DNA from: Triatoma infestans
Lineage: Eukaryota; Arthropoda; Insecta; Hemiptera; Reduviidae
Assembly: GCA_011037195.1 (NCBI GenBank)
Contig: JAAEAF010014818.1
Coordinates: 1-64,000, forward strand
DNA length: 64,000 bases
Reading direction: 5' to 3'
In this document: positions 53,476 through 63,990 of the stretch, in pieces
Numbering within the stretch: position 1 is the first letter of the stretch
Layout: the number at the start of each line of letters is the position of its first letter
Made by a program: the position numbers and the translations under genes
The notes under the pieces: generated by a model
What the model saw: the letters and a program-made list of their open reading frames with translations, nothing else
Databases searched by the model: none
What the model was told of the DNA's origin: nothing

Positions 53476-55015
53476 ATAAGACCGAAAGTTTGGGAAATAA
53501 AGCATAATAAATAAAAGGAATCTACTAGTCAATAAACTGTATAACTATATATATGATAAGTTTAATTTTGTTGCAATTAAAACAATAGGGAATCGTAAGA
53601 TTTATATAACTTTTATCGTGATATAATATTCTTTGATATATGAGCAATAAATGCTAAGAATATTTTATTAGATCCAAGGAAATTACAATTTAACTTAAAT
53701 AAACTAAACCCAGGAAAGTATTAAAATAAATATTTAAATGATGGTCTAATTTCCAAGATGGAAATTATGTAAAAGCAATATTTAGTTCAGGAAAACTTTA
53801 AATGATTGAACCATTGTAAAGCACAAGTTTAATTGAACTATAATAATTATAAATTGCTTTCTGAATTGAATATAGTTTAATGATTGTATTAAACAAGCAA
53901 CAATTTCTAGTACTACGTTATCGTAATTATGACAAAATTAATTTTCATTGCTCTAGCAATTATGAGTAAGTTTATTTGATTTAAATATAATTAAATGACT
54001 AATCAATGAATAAAAATTTTTAACATAAAGGATAAAAAGTAAATAATAAATATTATTAAATAAATGTAATTAATCCATAAATAATTAACAGCACTGCCTA
54101 GAAATATTTACCGTGTTGAGTTAAGGCTCTTTCATTGTAATCTGCTTTACCCCATTCTCCTTCTCATCCTTCTCGCCGACAAATTGCTGCCCTTCATCAC
54201 CGCAGACTATAATCTTATCTGTAGATAGATGCTAGGAAACTAACACACCTTCCATCATCAACTGTTCTCATCATTGCCTCTACTACAATATTCCGCTCTG
54301 TATAACTCAATAGTTACTTAACCACACCTTGCTCTTCCCTTTTAACCAAGATACACAGCAATCTCATTCAGTCTCTATCAATCTAACCTTCTCTAACCAT
54401 GAATTGTGCTATCATAATACTGAAATACATGCATTTAACCTTTCCTTTACCAACTCTGAAAATTAAACAACAGTTGTTGTAGACCAAACTGTGTACTTTG
54501 TTAATAATTTACCCAGTTTTACAGTTTATAATTCATTTTTAGAGGAGCATATTCAGGGTGTACTAGAAGTGTGGCACAAACTATATAATCGATTCTTATG
54601 TATTGATATTTGTAATCAAATATTTCCTAAATCATTGATTTGCTCCAAATAACTATTAACTTGAATTAATTATTGTCATTTTCATGAAGAAGTATAGCAT
54701 ATTTTAAAGTTGAAGAATAGCGTAGAATTGCAGTATGAGAAATAAGGACACATTTGAAGCATTAAACATTTTTTTTTAATATTCTAGTCTGGTAGACAAT
54801 GCTTTTTCTATCTTCCTTAAAACGATGAGAAGGAATGTTATGATGAGCTCTTAGAACACGGCAATTACTTTGTGTTTAAAGCATTTTTTTAAATGACTGA
54901 ATCCTTCATTCTATCAAATGGACACTTTTTACCCACCAAATTAAAAAAACCTATTTTAAATAAAGATAATATTTTGTTCAAGTAATTAAACCTTTTCAAC
55001 CATATAAATTACGGC
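53476..55015. other. No gene seen
   Basis: About 1.5 kb of AT-rich DNA with many short frames. 54120-54400 is pyrimidine-rich on the plus strand (CCCATTCTCCTTCTCATCC), LTR-like at most. Confidence 0.4.
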
Positions 55016-55318
55016 AAAACATTCCACGAACATTTAACATCCACACACAAAATTTTCACAAAATTACAGCAGGGCAATCTTTGTATAGACCTAAATAAAT
55101 GTACCTTCTTCAAAGAATAATGCAAATATTTGGGCTATACATTGAGCAAAAAAGGCATTTCTCTAAATCATGACAAACTAAAAGCAGTAGAAAACTATCC
55201 GATTCCGAAAAAATTAAAAGATGTTAGAGCATTTTTAGGATTTGTAGCTTTCTACCGCAAATTTATATATAATTTTGCTGAAATAGCCAAACCTAATTTC
55301 TCACCTCATTAACTCCAT
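55016..55318 (+). pseudogene. Gypsy (Ty3)-type RT fragment
   Basis: KTFHEHLTSTHKIFTKLQQ, LCIDLNKCTFFKE, a stop, then YLGYTLSKKGISLNHDKLKA, YPIPKKLKDVRAFLGFVAFY and RKFIYNFAEIAKP. These are the last RT blocks and thumb of Ty3/Gypsy polyproteins (KCxF, YLG..S..GI, R.FLG...YYR.FI..FA.IA.PL). RNase H and integrase are absent, and the frame ends in a hairpin at 55289. Gypsy elements reverse-transcribe their RNA in virus-like particles; this fragment is inactive. Confidence 0.85.
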
Positions 55319-55361
55319 TATATTGGCTATAATGGAGTTGATGAGGAGAGAAATTAGGTTT
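55289..55361. repeat. Long near-perfect hairpin
   Basis: Arms 55289-55322 and 55328-55361 (34 bp, two mismatches) with a 5-base loop TTGGC. The left arm includes the end of the Gypsy frame. Confidence 0.85.
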
Positions 55362-55619
55362 GATTAATTAGACGACATACGAGTATGAAGACACTGATAT
55401 AATATAGCTATAAGTTTACACAAACTGCACTGGACTTGTAATGATTTCATAGAATAAAAGGTAAGAGTAGAGATATGACACGATGCGATGTATGGTTAAA
55501 TCTGAAAGATAGATATCTAGATAGATGTCGTTAGGTAGATTCTCACTGGCTTATATACAGGTTCTCCCACTCTAGCCTGCTTAAGTCAGAGAGTCCTTCT
55601 CTCTCTTGCCATTTCATTA
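55362..55619. other. LTR-like or unique DNA
   Basis: GGCTTATATACAGGTTCTCC (55549-55568) is TATA-like and is followed by GAGAGTCCTTCTCTCTCTTGCC. Could be a Gypsy LTR piece; no borders found. Confidence 0.3.
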
Positions 55620-56490
55620 TTTTTATTGGAGTAGGATCGATAGCGGCAACTGTTGGAATTTGCTTGTTACGGTGTGCATAGAAATAGATTCGATTGCTGT
55701 GTTGCGTATTGCATATTGAAGTGATTCAACTAGTTGGTCTTTGCGGTTAGAAATTTGGGGATTAATCGACAATTGGTCATCAAGTAACGACCTGAATTTC
55801 TTCCAGTCCACCCCTTTAAAATTAAACACATCTCTAGGCTGGTCCAGACTCACTTTTTCTGTTACATGTAAGATAACTGGATTATGATCAGATGAAAGTG
55901 CGCAATGAGTGGAAGATACTACTTAATATGGAAAAATTTTCGGTAGTGCTAAGTCAAGAACCCTTGGCCGAGCATTACAACGGTCCGGATAATAAGTTGG
56001 CATGTCCGTAGCTACAATCATAAAATTAAGTTTAAATGATAGCTCACACAAAGATTTTCCATTTCTGTTATGACAAAAGCAGTTCCATGCGGTGTGCTTA
56101 GCATTAAGATCTCCTAATATAATTACATGCTTGTGCAGACTTAGCATAGTGCGCAGATCATTAACATCTAGCCTACAGGATGGTGAAAGATAAGCAGAAA
56201 TAATTAAGTATCAAAGCGATCAAACTGAACTACAGTACCAATGGCTATTACAGAATTTAGTGAAGGCAGCACAACAGGATAGTGTTTAATGTTATTCTTA
56301 ATTAAAATAGCAACGCCTCTACCAGGGACATTTCTATAAGATACATAACCATGAGATTTGAGTTTATGCTTACTTTTTAACAAAGTTTCATTAAGTGCAA
56401 TTATATCTATTTTGTATTTACTGACATAATGTGAAAATTCTAAAATTTTGTTAATGATTGATCTTGAGTTCCAGCACATTATTTGGTTTT
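55620..56490 (-). pseudogene. Jockey-like ORF2, endonuclease domain
   Basis: Reverse reading begins MCWNSRSIINKILEFSHYVS, DIIALNETLLKSKHKLKSHG, NVPGRGVAILIKNNI, then (frame shift) HKHVIILGDLNAKHTAWNCF, NGKSLCELSFKLNFMIVATD, PTYYPDRCNARPRVLDLALP and SLDQPRDVFNFKGVDWKKF. These are the APE-type endonuclease motifs of Jockey-like LINEs (N-E-T, GDxNAKH). The reverse transcriptase that should follow is missing: the element stops at 55620. At least two frameshifts. Its ORF1 is directly upstream (56496-57790). Confidence 0.85.
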
Positions 56491-56495
56491 AGAAA

Positions 56496-57790
56496 TCATA
56501 TTAAATGAAAAATAAAATCAGCAATGACGCTTACTTTACTTATTGCGTCAGGAGCTAACTTTAATTTTTCTATACTGCTCTTTGCTTGCAGAAAAAAGTT
56601 CTTTAAGTTAAGGGAAGATAACAGAGATTTAACTTCATACATTAAACTAAGTAAGGAGAATTCAGAAGAGTCGCTACAGAAGTCATCAGGAGCAGTCACA
56701 CCCCATGCAGACGAAGGCAATTTTTTGGAAGATTGACTATTGTTACGTGCAGCAGTGCCCCATGCGAAAGTGGGAGGAGAACCTTGATATGATTTTGGAA
56801 GTGACGAGAAGTCAGAAGAATTCATCTGGAACGCAGGCTTAGAAAGTGATTTACTCAGTTGTGCTCGTTGTGGTTGCGATTTGATGTGTTTTTGTAGTCC
56901 ATAACAATTATTATGATTTGCAGTGTGACTACCACTACAGTTCACACATACCGGCGGATGATCTGGTAGGATTTTACACTCTTCTGTTAGGTGGTCACCA
57001 GTGCATTTAAGACATTTTGACTTGCGATAGCAATTTTTCGCTATATGGTTGAATGAATGACACCTATAACATTGTGTAACGCCAGAAAAGTTTTTGTAAC
57101 GCTCCCGAGAGATGATACAGCTACATATCTTGTTATTAACAACAACTTCCTTAGTATTTATATTTTTACCGAAAGTCACTATAAAAAACGGGTATTTTAT
57201 GATTTTCCCTGTTAAGTCTTTTTTTGTCATCAGGGACACTTTAGTTGCTGGCATGTTTTTTTCTGCTAAGTCTTGGATTATTTCTTCACATTTACGTTAG
57301 GTGGTAAGTTTCTAAGTATTAAAGTGTGGTTGATTTCATCTTTAGGTGTGTAGAAATTATATTCAAGGCAGATGCCACTTCGCTTATAATTTTGTCATAG
57401 TCTACTTTACATTTTGTAAAAAGTATTAACCTATTGCTCCTAAATTTCACGTCGAACTCTTTTTTACATGCAGCTTTTAAATTTTTGAGTGCCTCAGAAT
57501 GTTTTTTAATGTAACTATATACCACAGTGGGTAGTATTTTAACATTTTTTTTTCAAAGTATGAATTTTATTGGTTGCATTGGGCTGAGGGTTAGTGTGCT
57601 GGTCCATGCTTTCTATGTCGGTAAGTGGCTCAAAATTATTGGCAGTACTAACGGTAATTTGAAAAGCAGTATCAGTTTTACGTTTTTTTTCATTTTCAGA
57701 ATTGAAGATTCCGACTCTTCATTAATTTTGTCGGCCATAATTATTGTTGGTGAAATGCCACTAAGTGGTATTTTACTTATTCAACACCAC
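56496..57790 (-). pseudogene. Jockey-like ORF1, gag-like with zinc knuckles
   Basis: The main frame (57254-56496) begins TKVSLMTKKDLTGKIIKYPF and carries three zinc knuckles in a row: CYRCHSFNHIAKNC, CLKCTGDHLTEEC and CVNCSGSHTANHNNC. A Ser/Pro-rich tail with two FAWGT/SAWGV-like blocks follows. One or two frame shifts upstream lies the N-terminal part: SYIKKHSEALKNLKAACKKE, VDYDKIISEVASALN, and HTLILRNLPPNV. This is the PRE/C2HC layout of Jockey-type gag-like proteins that bind the element RNA. A further upstream piece (about 57790-57540) reads ISPTIIMADKINEESESSIL. Frameshifts near 57300 and 57540 make it inactive. Confidence 0.85.
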
Positions 57791-58796
57791 TGGTATTTAA
57801 AGAAAATAAAAATGAAAATGAAGAAAAAGAAATAAAAAAAAATTAAATTAAAATAAAATGAATTAGAAATTGAAGAATAAAGTTTTATACTGTAACACAA
57901 AGTTGCAACAGATAAACAGTTCAAAATATATGCTCTTAGTATAGAAACACTAGACATGTGAACACGACTAATGTCAATACAATATTGATTTTAAATAATT
58001 TTAAGTAAATGTGTAAGGTGGAAATAAGAAAGCTGTTTAAATGTGACTCATGCACCCTCATTATTCTGTTTTTGTTTTGTTTAATACCTACAGAATAAAA
58101 TTTTTGAAAAGGAGTTAAGTCTTCTCATAACTATTCTCATTAATAATTTACTAATAACATAATATACATTAAACATAAACAGGCTACAAATTAATGATTT
58201 TGTTTTGTATTCTGTTACAGGTGAGAAGATATTCTTTAGAAACCACTGAGTAAGTTCGAATTTACCCAGGTAGAGCTACCAATAGTGTTTAGCCGCTTTG
58301 AAGTAAATGTAAGAAAAAAATGAATAAATAATTGTTTATTCATTGCACTTTTTGTTATTGTTTATTTTGACAGAAGAATATTGTTCATTGAACCATTCAT
58401 AAGCAATTAAGACTACATAACTATTTTATTGCTTATAAGTTTTACATTTGTAAATGCAATGAATTACCCATTCATTCATTATTTTAGAATATAAATCATT
58501 TTAGAATTTTAAACGAAATGTACCTTAATGATTAAAAAAAATTAAATTAGGTATTAATTCAAACAGTGGACTTAATTTGATATATGCTGAAGATACTGTA
58601 TTACTGTCATTTTCAGTTTTTTGTATAAATTGCATTCTCAATATATTAAGTGATTTTGATAAAAGTAATTTTTTAACCGTTAATATATATATAAAAGTAA
58701 AACTATGTCATTTCATTTCATAAATTTACAGATCGCTGCCCCAATTAAAGGAGTTTTTTATTGTTAGTAACAATAATAAAATTGCAAATAATCATA
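57791..58796. other. No gene seen
   Basis: AT-rich; no recognised feature. Confidence 0.45.
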
Positions 58797-58985
58797 TTGG
58801 TATTGTTGAATATGTTGATGGGTCCGCATTGCTGGATGATATCTGATATTTTATCTGTCGTAGCATGCATATGCATTTAGCTCCTGACCGGTTTCGGATT
58901 TCCATCGTCAGAGCAAATTCACCAAGTTCTTGTCAAGAGTTCACGTCAACCTAATGTTTCTGTTACACTCACATTTATTGGTTTG
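58797..58985 (-). repeat. HHR-C family arm, copy 3
   Basis: Best HHR-C copy. The motif at 58883-58914 on the reverse strand: CTGACGA / T / GGA-AA-TCC / GAAA / ACCGGT / C. Outer DNA matches 20620-20800. Confidence 0.7.
58883..58914 (-). ncRNA. Hammerhead-ribozyme-like motif C3
   Basis: Core CTGACGA, a three-pair stem II, GAAA and the palindromic ACCGGT followed by C are intact. Stem I is weak (about two pairs directly next to the core). Confidence 0.6.
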
Positions 58986-59584
58986 TTGGTTTATATACAT
59001 GTGAGAAGGTTATGATAACTCTCTACACGAACTTAGTGAATTTACTGTGACGAAGGATGAATGGATTTGATAAAAAAACTAATTAAATCAGATTCCTGGC
59101 ATACTAAATGTGTTTTATATGAATCTCTGGAAGAAGTGTTTGTATTTGCTTTATGTATTTATCTGGGGGTCTCAATATTCACATGTAATTGAACGTGCCC
59201 ATTTATTATTATTATTTTTCTTCTTTTTTTTTTAAGATTATTAAAGTTACCTTTAAGACATTTAGCGCATATATTAGAATTAGGCAGACTCGAATTAAAT
59301 ATTAACACGAATTCTTGGTTTTTGGATACAGTTTTTAAATATGGGCAACTTTAGGCTACCAAAATTTTGTCTTATCAGATAAACTTTGTATAGTCACTCT
59401 CTAAAAAAAACCTTTTAATTGATTCTCTCATTTGGAAAGCTATCTGAAAAGTGTTGATAATGATCATATGATCAATCAAAGCTTGTCCACGATTATTTAT
59501 CATAAAGAAGATATACTAGAAAGTATTAACGAATAATTTCCTTAATTCAGACACTATGTTCAATGATCCTAATCTTCTCTTATA
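58986..59584. other. No gene seen
   Basis: AT-rich; no recognised feature. Confidence 0.45.
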
Positions 59585-60659
59585 AGAGGGTGGTTTGAAA
59601 AGTTCTCGGAATCACCGCTGGATGTCAGTGCTAGAGCAACGAGGTTCCCGCACAATAATCACCCATCCTTTGTGAGTGAACACGTGGCGCGTCAGTGCTC
59701 TTGCTGCAGGAGAGTGGTAGTGACGACTCTTTGTTGTTGTTCCCGCGTAGTGATTTGTGACAATGGAAAAAACTGAGATTCGAGCAGTGATTAAGTACTT
59801 TGTAAAGAAAGGTATGAAAGCAAAGGAAATTCATGCCGACTTTCAGAACACACTGGGGGACTCTGAATTGGGAATGAAAAAATTGTCGGCAAGATGGGTG
59901 CCGCGGCTCTTGACATTGGACCATAAACGCACCAGATTGGAAATGTCCGAACAAAGTCTGGCCCGTTTTCAGCGCAACCAACAAGATTTTTTGCGCCGGT
60001 TTGTGACTACAGATGAAACTTGGGTCCACTACTATATCCCAGAGACAAAACAGCAGTCAAAGCAGTGGAAACATGCTGAGTCACCACCACCAAAGAAAGC
60101 AAAGGCAGTACGTTCGGCCGGAAAGGTCATGGCCTCAGTTTTCTGGGATGCAAAAGGCATTCTGCTGATAGATTATCTTCCTACTGGCCAAACAATTACG
60201 GGGCAATACTATGCAAACCTCCTAGACCAACTACAGGAAAAGATACGCGAAAAAAGGCCTGGTTTGGCAAGGAAGAAAGTCATCTTTCATCAGGACAACG
60301 CCCGCCCGCACACAAGTGTTATTGCCATGGCAAAACTTCATGAACTGAGGTACGAATTGTTGCCACATCCACCTTATTCACCTGATTTGGCACCATCAGA
60401 CTTTCATCTCTTCCCCAAGCTGAAAATTTTCCTCGGTGGTGGACGGAGATTTCCTACAACGGAAGAACTGACAGCCGAATTGGAGAGGTACTTTGCAGGC
60501 CTGGAGGAATATCATTTTCGAGATGGGATAAAGGCATTGGAACATCGCTGGATCAAATGCATTAGTCTACAGGGAGACTATGTTGAAAAATAAAAGCAGT
60601 TCCACCGAGGTAAGACACTTCTTTCTAGTACATTCCGAGAAATTTTCAAACCACCCTCG
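59585..60659 (+). mobile_element. Mariner element, 1075 bp, TA target
   Basis: Inverted ends: left AGAGGGTGGTTTGAAAAGTT, right reversed CGAGGGTGGTTTGAAAATTT, both continuing CTCGGAAT. TA on both sides (59583-59584, 60660-60661). Ends and transposase are unrelated in detail to the 32267 element, so this is a second mariner lineage. Confidence 0.9.
59763..60593 (+). CDS. Mariner transposase, 276 aa, internal deletion, intact catalytic triad
   Basis: The ATG at 59763 follows GTGACA and fits the family start. Residues 1-35 hold the first helix-turn-helix (IRAVIKYFVKKGMKAKEI). After TLGDS the protein jumps to ELGMKKLSARWVPRLL, so about 65-70 residues are missing (end of the first and most of the second DNA-binding helix-turn-helix). 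The catalytic part is whole: TTDETWVHYYIPETKQQSKQ, HQDNARPHTS, then PYSPDLAPSDFHLFPKLK with 34 residues between the last two aspartates, and the C-terminal LEHRWIKCISLQGDYVEK. No stops or shifts over 276 codons. Activity is unlikely because specific DNA binding is compromised, but the frame has stayed open, which fits a fairly recent insertion. Confidence 0.92.
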   Translation: MEKTEIRAVIKYFVKKGMKAKEIHADFQNTLGDSELGMKKLSARWVPRLLTLDHKRTRLEMSEQSLARFQRNQQDFLRRFVTTDETWVHYYIPETKQQSKQWKHAESPPPKKAKAVRSAGKVMASVFWDAKGILLIDYLPTGQTITGQYYANLLDQLQEKIREKRPGLARKKVIFHQDNARPHTSVIAMAKLHELRYELLPHPPYSPDLAPSDFHLFPKLKIFLGGGRRFPTTEELTAELERYFAGLEEYHFRDGIKALEHRWIKCISLQGDYVEK

Positions 60660-60661
60660 TA

Positions 60662-61399
60662 ATAGTCATTACAAGTTATTATGCCATCTTTTGGTTGTTA
60701 GACAATTATTTATTATTTAATTGTAACAATGAGAAAACTAAGGGTGTTATCTTAATTACATCTGGCCACTAAAAAGTATCACCGAATAATTTATTGTACA
60801 AGCTGAAAGATATCAATTTTTTCCGATAAATTATATAAGTTATGTACTAACCCAAAATTTCGATAATTTAAATCACTTTTTATTCGAATGCCCCATTCTT
60901 TCTTTAATTTCAATTTTTATATAAATATAGTATGCGAATTAATGTATATGAACATTTAATTAAACAGGTTTTGAATGCTAATAAACTGAAAAAGATTAAT
61001 GATATGTTACTGTAAGTTGTAAACAGTTTAAAAATAAGATCGCATTATTATTACAATAGTTATTGTTACATAGTTATTATTAAATTATTATCCACTAAAA
61101 CAAAGGAAAATAAAATTATATATTTATATATAATGAATTATTGAGAAAAGAATTCACTCATTAGTGAAACTGTCAAAGAAAAGCAGCTTACACTTCATTC
61201 ACCCCCCACAAGAACTTTCTTAAACAAGAAGATCACACAACAGTCGGCGCTTCAAGCGTTGAGGAGGATGTTCCTCGTTAGTATGAATGTGGCAAGTTGA
61301 CTGAACTAAGGCGTGGAATTTCTCTAGCAAGATCTTATTGCTTCGGAAACATGTGGAACTAGATCACGGTGTAGTTACTATTTGACAGACAAAAAAAGG
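60662..61399. other. No gene seen
   Basis: AT-rich; no recognised feature. Confidence 0.45.
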
Positions 61400-61680
61400 A
61401 GCGGATGCAAATTGAGGAAGTGTTTTTGATTGGAAGGATTGGATTCTATCAGATATTTGATGGTTTGGCTGAACCCCAAAGTTCCATTCCATATGTCCAA
61501 ACTGGTTTGACTCAATACTGAAATTTATAATATACAATTTGTACAGATAAGTCTTTTAGTTGTTTAGTGATATTGTTGATGTTAGACAAGAGTCGAAAGA
61601 GACGTTTCTATTGTCAAGTTCAGTTCTATCCGTTTAAATCTAGTATGAGGGTTCCACATTACTTACATCACAACTGATTT
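61400..61680 (-). pseudogene. Jockey-like LINE scrap, reverse
   Basis: Reverse strand reads PVWTYGMELWGSAKPSNI with surrounding weak similarity, the IKPxWTYGxxLWGxA block found after the RT of Jockey-like LINEs. Short and decayed. Confidence 0.6.
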
Positions 61681-62116
61681 TGTTATGATTTAATTTAGGG
61701 CAAATAAATGAAATTATTATTAACAGTCCAAGTTTGATTTGTTTATTGGACTTGAAAACTTTTACAAAATATGATGGTTAAAATTAAATGATAAAAAGTC
61801 CTTAATTTATATAAAATAACTTTATTACACAATAATATGCTTTCGACTTGGGAGCCAGGTCGTTTTGAAGATGGATACATATAAAATAAAATGCAAAACC
61901 ACTAAAATAATAGTAGCCACACGAATAAAATAAATAAATTTCTACAAATATAATTATAATAAAGATAAAAGTATCAACAGAAATAATAATAATAATGACA
62001 ATAAATGTTGGAGATAATAAAATAACCCTACAGATAGGAAAACTGTATCTGAATTAATCTAGTAAGTACCTAATAACTTCGAAGTATTAAGCTGTTGACT
62101 GTATACATATAAATAT
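61681..62116. other. No gene; weak ribozyme-like scrap
   Basis: Reverse strand of 61838-61872 has GACCTGGCTCCCAAGTC then GAAAGC: a hammerhead-like stem II and GAAA, but the core before it reads TTCAAAAC. The rest is AT-rich with AATAAT runs. Confidence 0.3.
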
Positions 62117-62160
62117 TTTTATTTTCTCTTATTCCTGATTAGAATATTAATTTCGTATCA
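62117..62160 (+). repeat. DR1 start fragment
   Basis: TTTTTATTTTCTCTTATTCC then TTTCGTATCAG, cut by the SINE that follows. Confidence 0.45.
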
Positions 62161-62164
62161 GATT

Positions 62165-62357
62165 TGGTGTAGTGGTTATGAGAATGGACTTGTAAGTGGG
62201 AGGACCCCAGTTCGAGACCCGTGTATTACTGCTAAATTTTATATTCGTTTAAAAAATGTTATTGGTAAAGTAGGTGCTTCCGCCCCCCCTCCATGACACT
62301 TAATTTGGAAATTGGACGTTAAGCCCGCCTGAAAAAATAGGCATTACTTCACTTTAC
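62165..62357 (+). mobile_element. SINE-2 copy
   Basis: TGGTGTAGTGG (box A), GGACTTGTAAGTGGG, AGTTCGAGACC (box B, one change), CTGCTAAATTTTATATTCG, then GCCCGCCTGAAAAAATAGGC. Confidence 0.9.
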
Positions 62358-62404
62358 TTGATAGAATTCCAAATTTGAAGAAAATTAGTTTGAAAAATTA
62401 AACT

Positions 62405-62764
62405 AGAATCAGTTTGGAGGACGTCCTTCCTATTAAAGAGGAATGGAATTTAGTACGCAGTTCAGACTGTGAGTATCTCGAGGTATTAACTTCTCAAGAA
62501 GGTTCTTCTGACAAGAACATCCAGATGAGAATAAATCAAGGAAGAAAGGTACTAGGCATATTGAACTCTGTACTATGGAATAAAAATCTTAGCCTGTCTA
62601 CTAAAAGAAAGATTTACAACTCTTTCCTTTTGGGTACAACCCTTTATGCTTGCGAAACTTGGGCAATAAAAAAGAAAATTGGTCGGAAGTTCTTAGCCTT
62701 AGAAATGGATTTTTGCAGGAGAAGTTGCGGTGTATCGCGTTTGCAGCGAATTCCGAATTACCAA
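62405..62764 (+). pseudogene. RTE-like LINE, post-RT fragment, first copy
   Basis: EDVLPIKEEWNLVRSSDCEY, QEGSSDKNIQMRINQGRKVL, GILNSVLWNKNLSLSTKRKI and TLYACETWAIKKKIGRKFLA form the segment after RT motif C. The same segment recurs at 63596-63890, inside the copy that follows. The frame is open for 136 codons. At about 62745-62765 it changes abruptly into an earlier part of the protein. Confidence 0.85.
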
Positions 62765-63990
62765 ATTCTACCTATCTTCCGGAAATTAATCAAACAGCTG
62801 CACCGGTCACTCTTGAGGAATTAGAAGAAGTCCTAAAGGCTATGGAAAACAAGAAGTCGCCAGGGCCAGGGAATATCCCCATTGAACTGTTAAAGTCTGC
62901 TCCCGCAAAAGTGAAAAGCGTAATAGCGGATTTGTTTACTGAGTGCTTAAAAAAAGGCAGAATTCCATCGGCCTGACTTGTAGGACATATTTTGCCGATA
63001 CATAATAAAGGCGATAAAAAAGATTGTCGTAATTACCGAGGAATCACTGTAACAAGCAGTTTAAGCCGCCTTTATGGTCGAGTTTTAGTTGGAAGAGCCT
63101 GTACCGATCATATCTTTTCATTGACTCAGTTGCTAGAAGGAGGTTAGCCCATGATCAAGAGGTGCATTTGGCCTCTGTGGACCTCCAAAAAGCTTATGAC
63201 ACGGTGCCGCTAAAGAAACTTTGGGAGGCTCTGGATTTTGAATTGCATAAGCTCAATTAAGAGCCTATGTAATGGAGCGAAGGCACAAATAAAGTTGGGA
63301 ACCGATATTTCCTTAGCTTTCCCCATTACAAAAGGTCTGAAACAAGGGTGTTGCCTTTTTCTTCTCTTTTTTAATATCTTCATTGAACAGGCATTAATAT
63401 CTTCATTGAAATGTGCCACGGAATGGGGATAAAAATGAATATAGTTGCCTGTACAACCTACAGTTCGCGGATGACCAAATTGTGATCGCATCAGATCCAG
63501 AGGATCTCAGTTACATGATGCGTAAATTGGACGAAACTTATTCCGCTTGGAGTCTAGAAGTCAACAAAGTCAAAACAAAATACATAGCCTTCAACAGTGG
63601 GGAGGACGTCCTTCCTATTAAAGAGGTCTGGAATTTAGTACGCAGTTCAGAGTGTAAGCATCTCGGAGTATTAATTTCTCAAGAAGGTTCTTCTGACTAG
63701 AACATCCACATGAGAATAAATCAAGGAAGAAATGTACTAGGCATATTGAACTAAAAGAAAGATTTATTATAACTCTTTGCTTTTGGGTACAACTCTTTAT
63801 GCTTGCGAAACTTGGGCAATAAAAAAGAAAATGGCTCGGAAGCTCTTAGCCCTAGAAATGGATTTTTGGAGGAGAAGTTGTGGTGTTTCGCGTTACGGGG
63901 GTTCCGTGAAGGTGATTGGAGTGATAGGAGTTGTTGGAAGGAAGGGATTTTTGGTTCCACCATATGACCTATTAGATCGTCAAGGGTGAG
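62765..63990 (+). pseudogene. RTE-like LINE, RT domain, second copy
   Basis: In order and across frame changes: TLEELEEVLKAMENKKSPGP (RT start), HILPIHNKGDKKDCRNYRGI, LASVDLQKAYDTVPLKKLWE (motif A), ITKGLKQGCCL (motif B), NLQFADDQIVIAS (motif C, FADD at 63464-63475), YSAWSLEVNKVKTKY and GEDVLPIKEVWNLVRSSECK, then TTLYACETWAIKKKMARKLL. Compared with the first copy it lacks about 38 bp after GILN. It has several stops and a segment missing before the Asp of motif A. It runs to the end of the window. Clade by resemblance only. Confidence 0.85.

Noticed and set aside
59631..60029. 132-codon reverse open frame
   Set aside because: Directly opposite the mariner transposase, which explains its openness.
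61838..61872. Fourth hammerhead family on the reverse strand
   Set aside because: Stem II and GAAA are present, but the CTGANGA core reads TTCAAAAC. Kept only as a note because a single decayed copy proves nothing.
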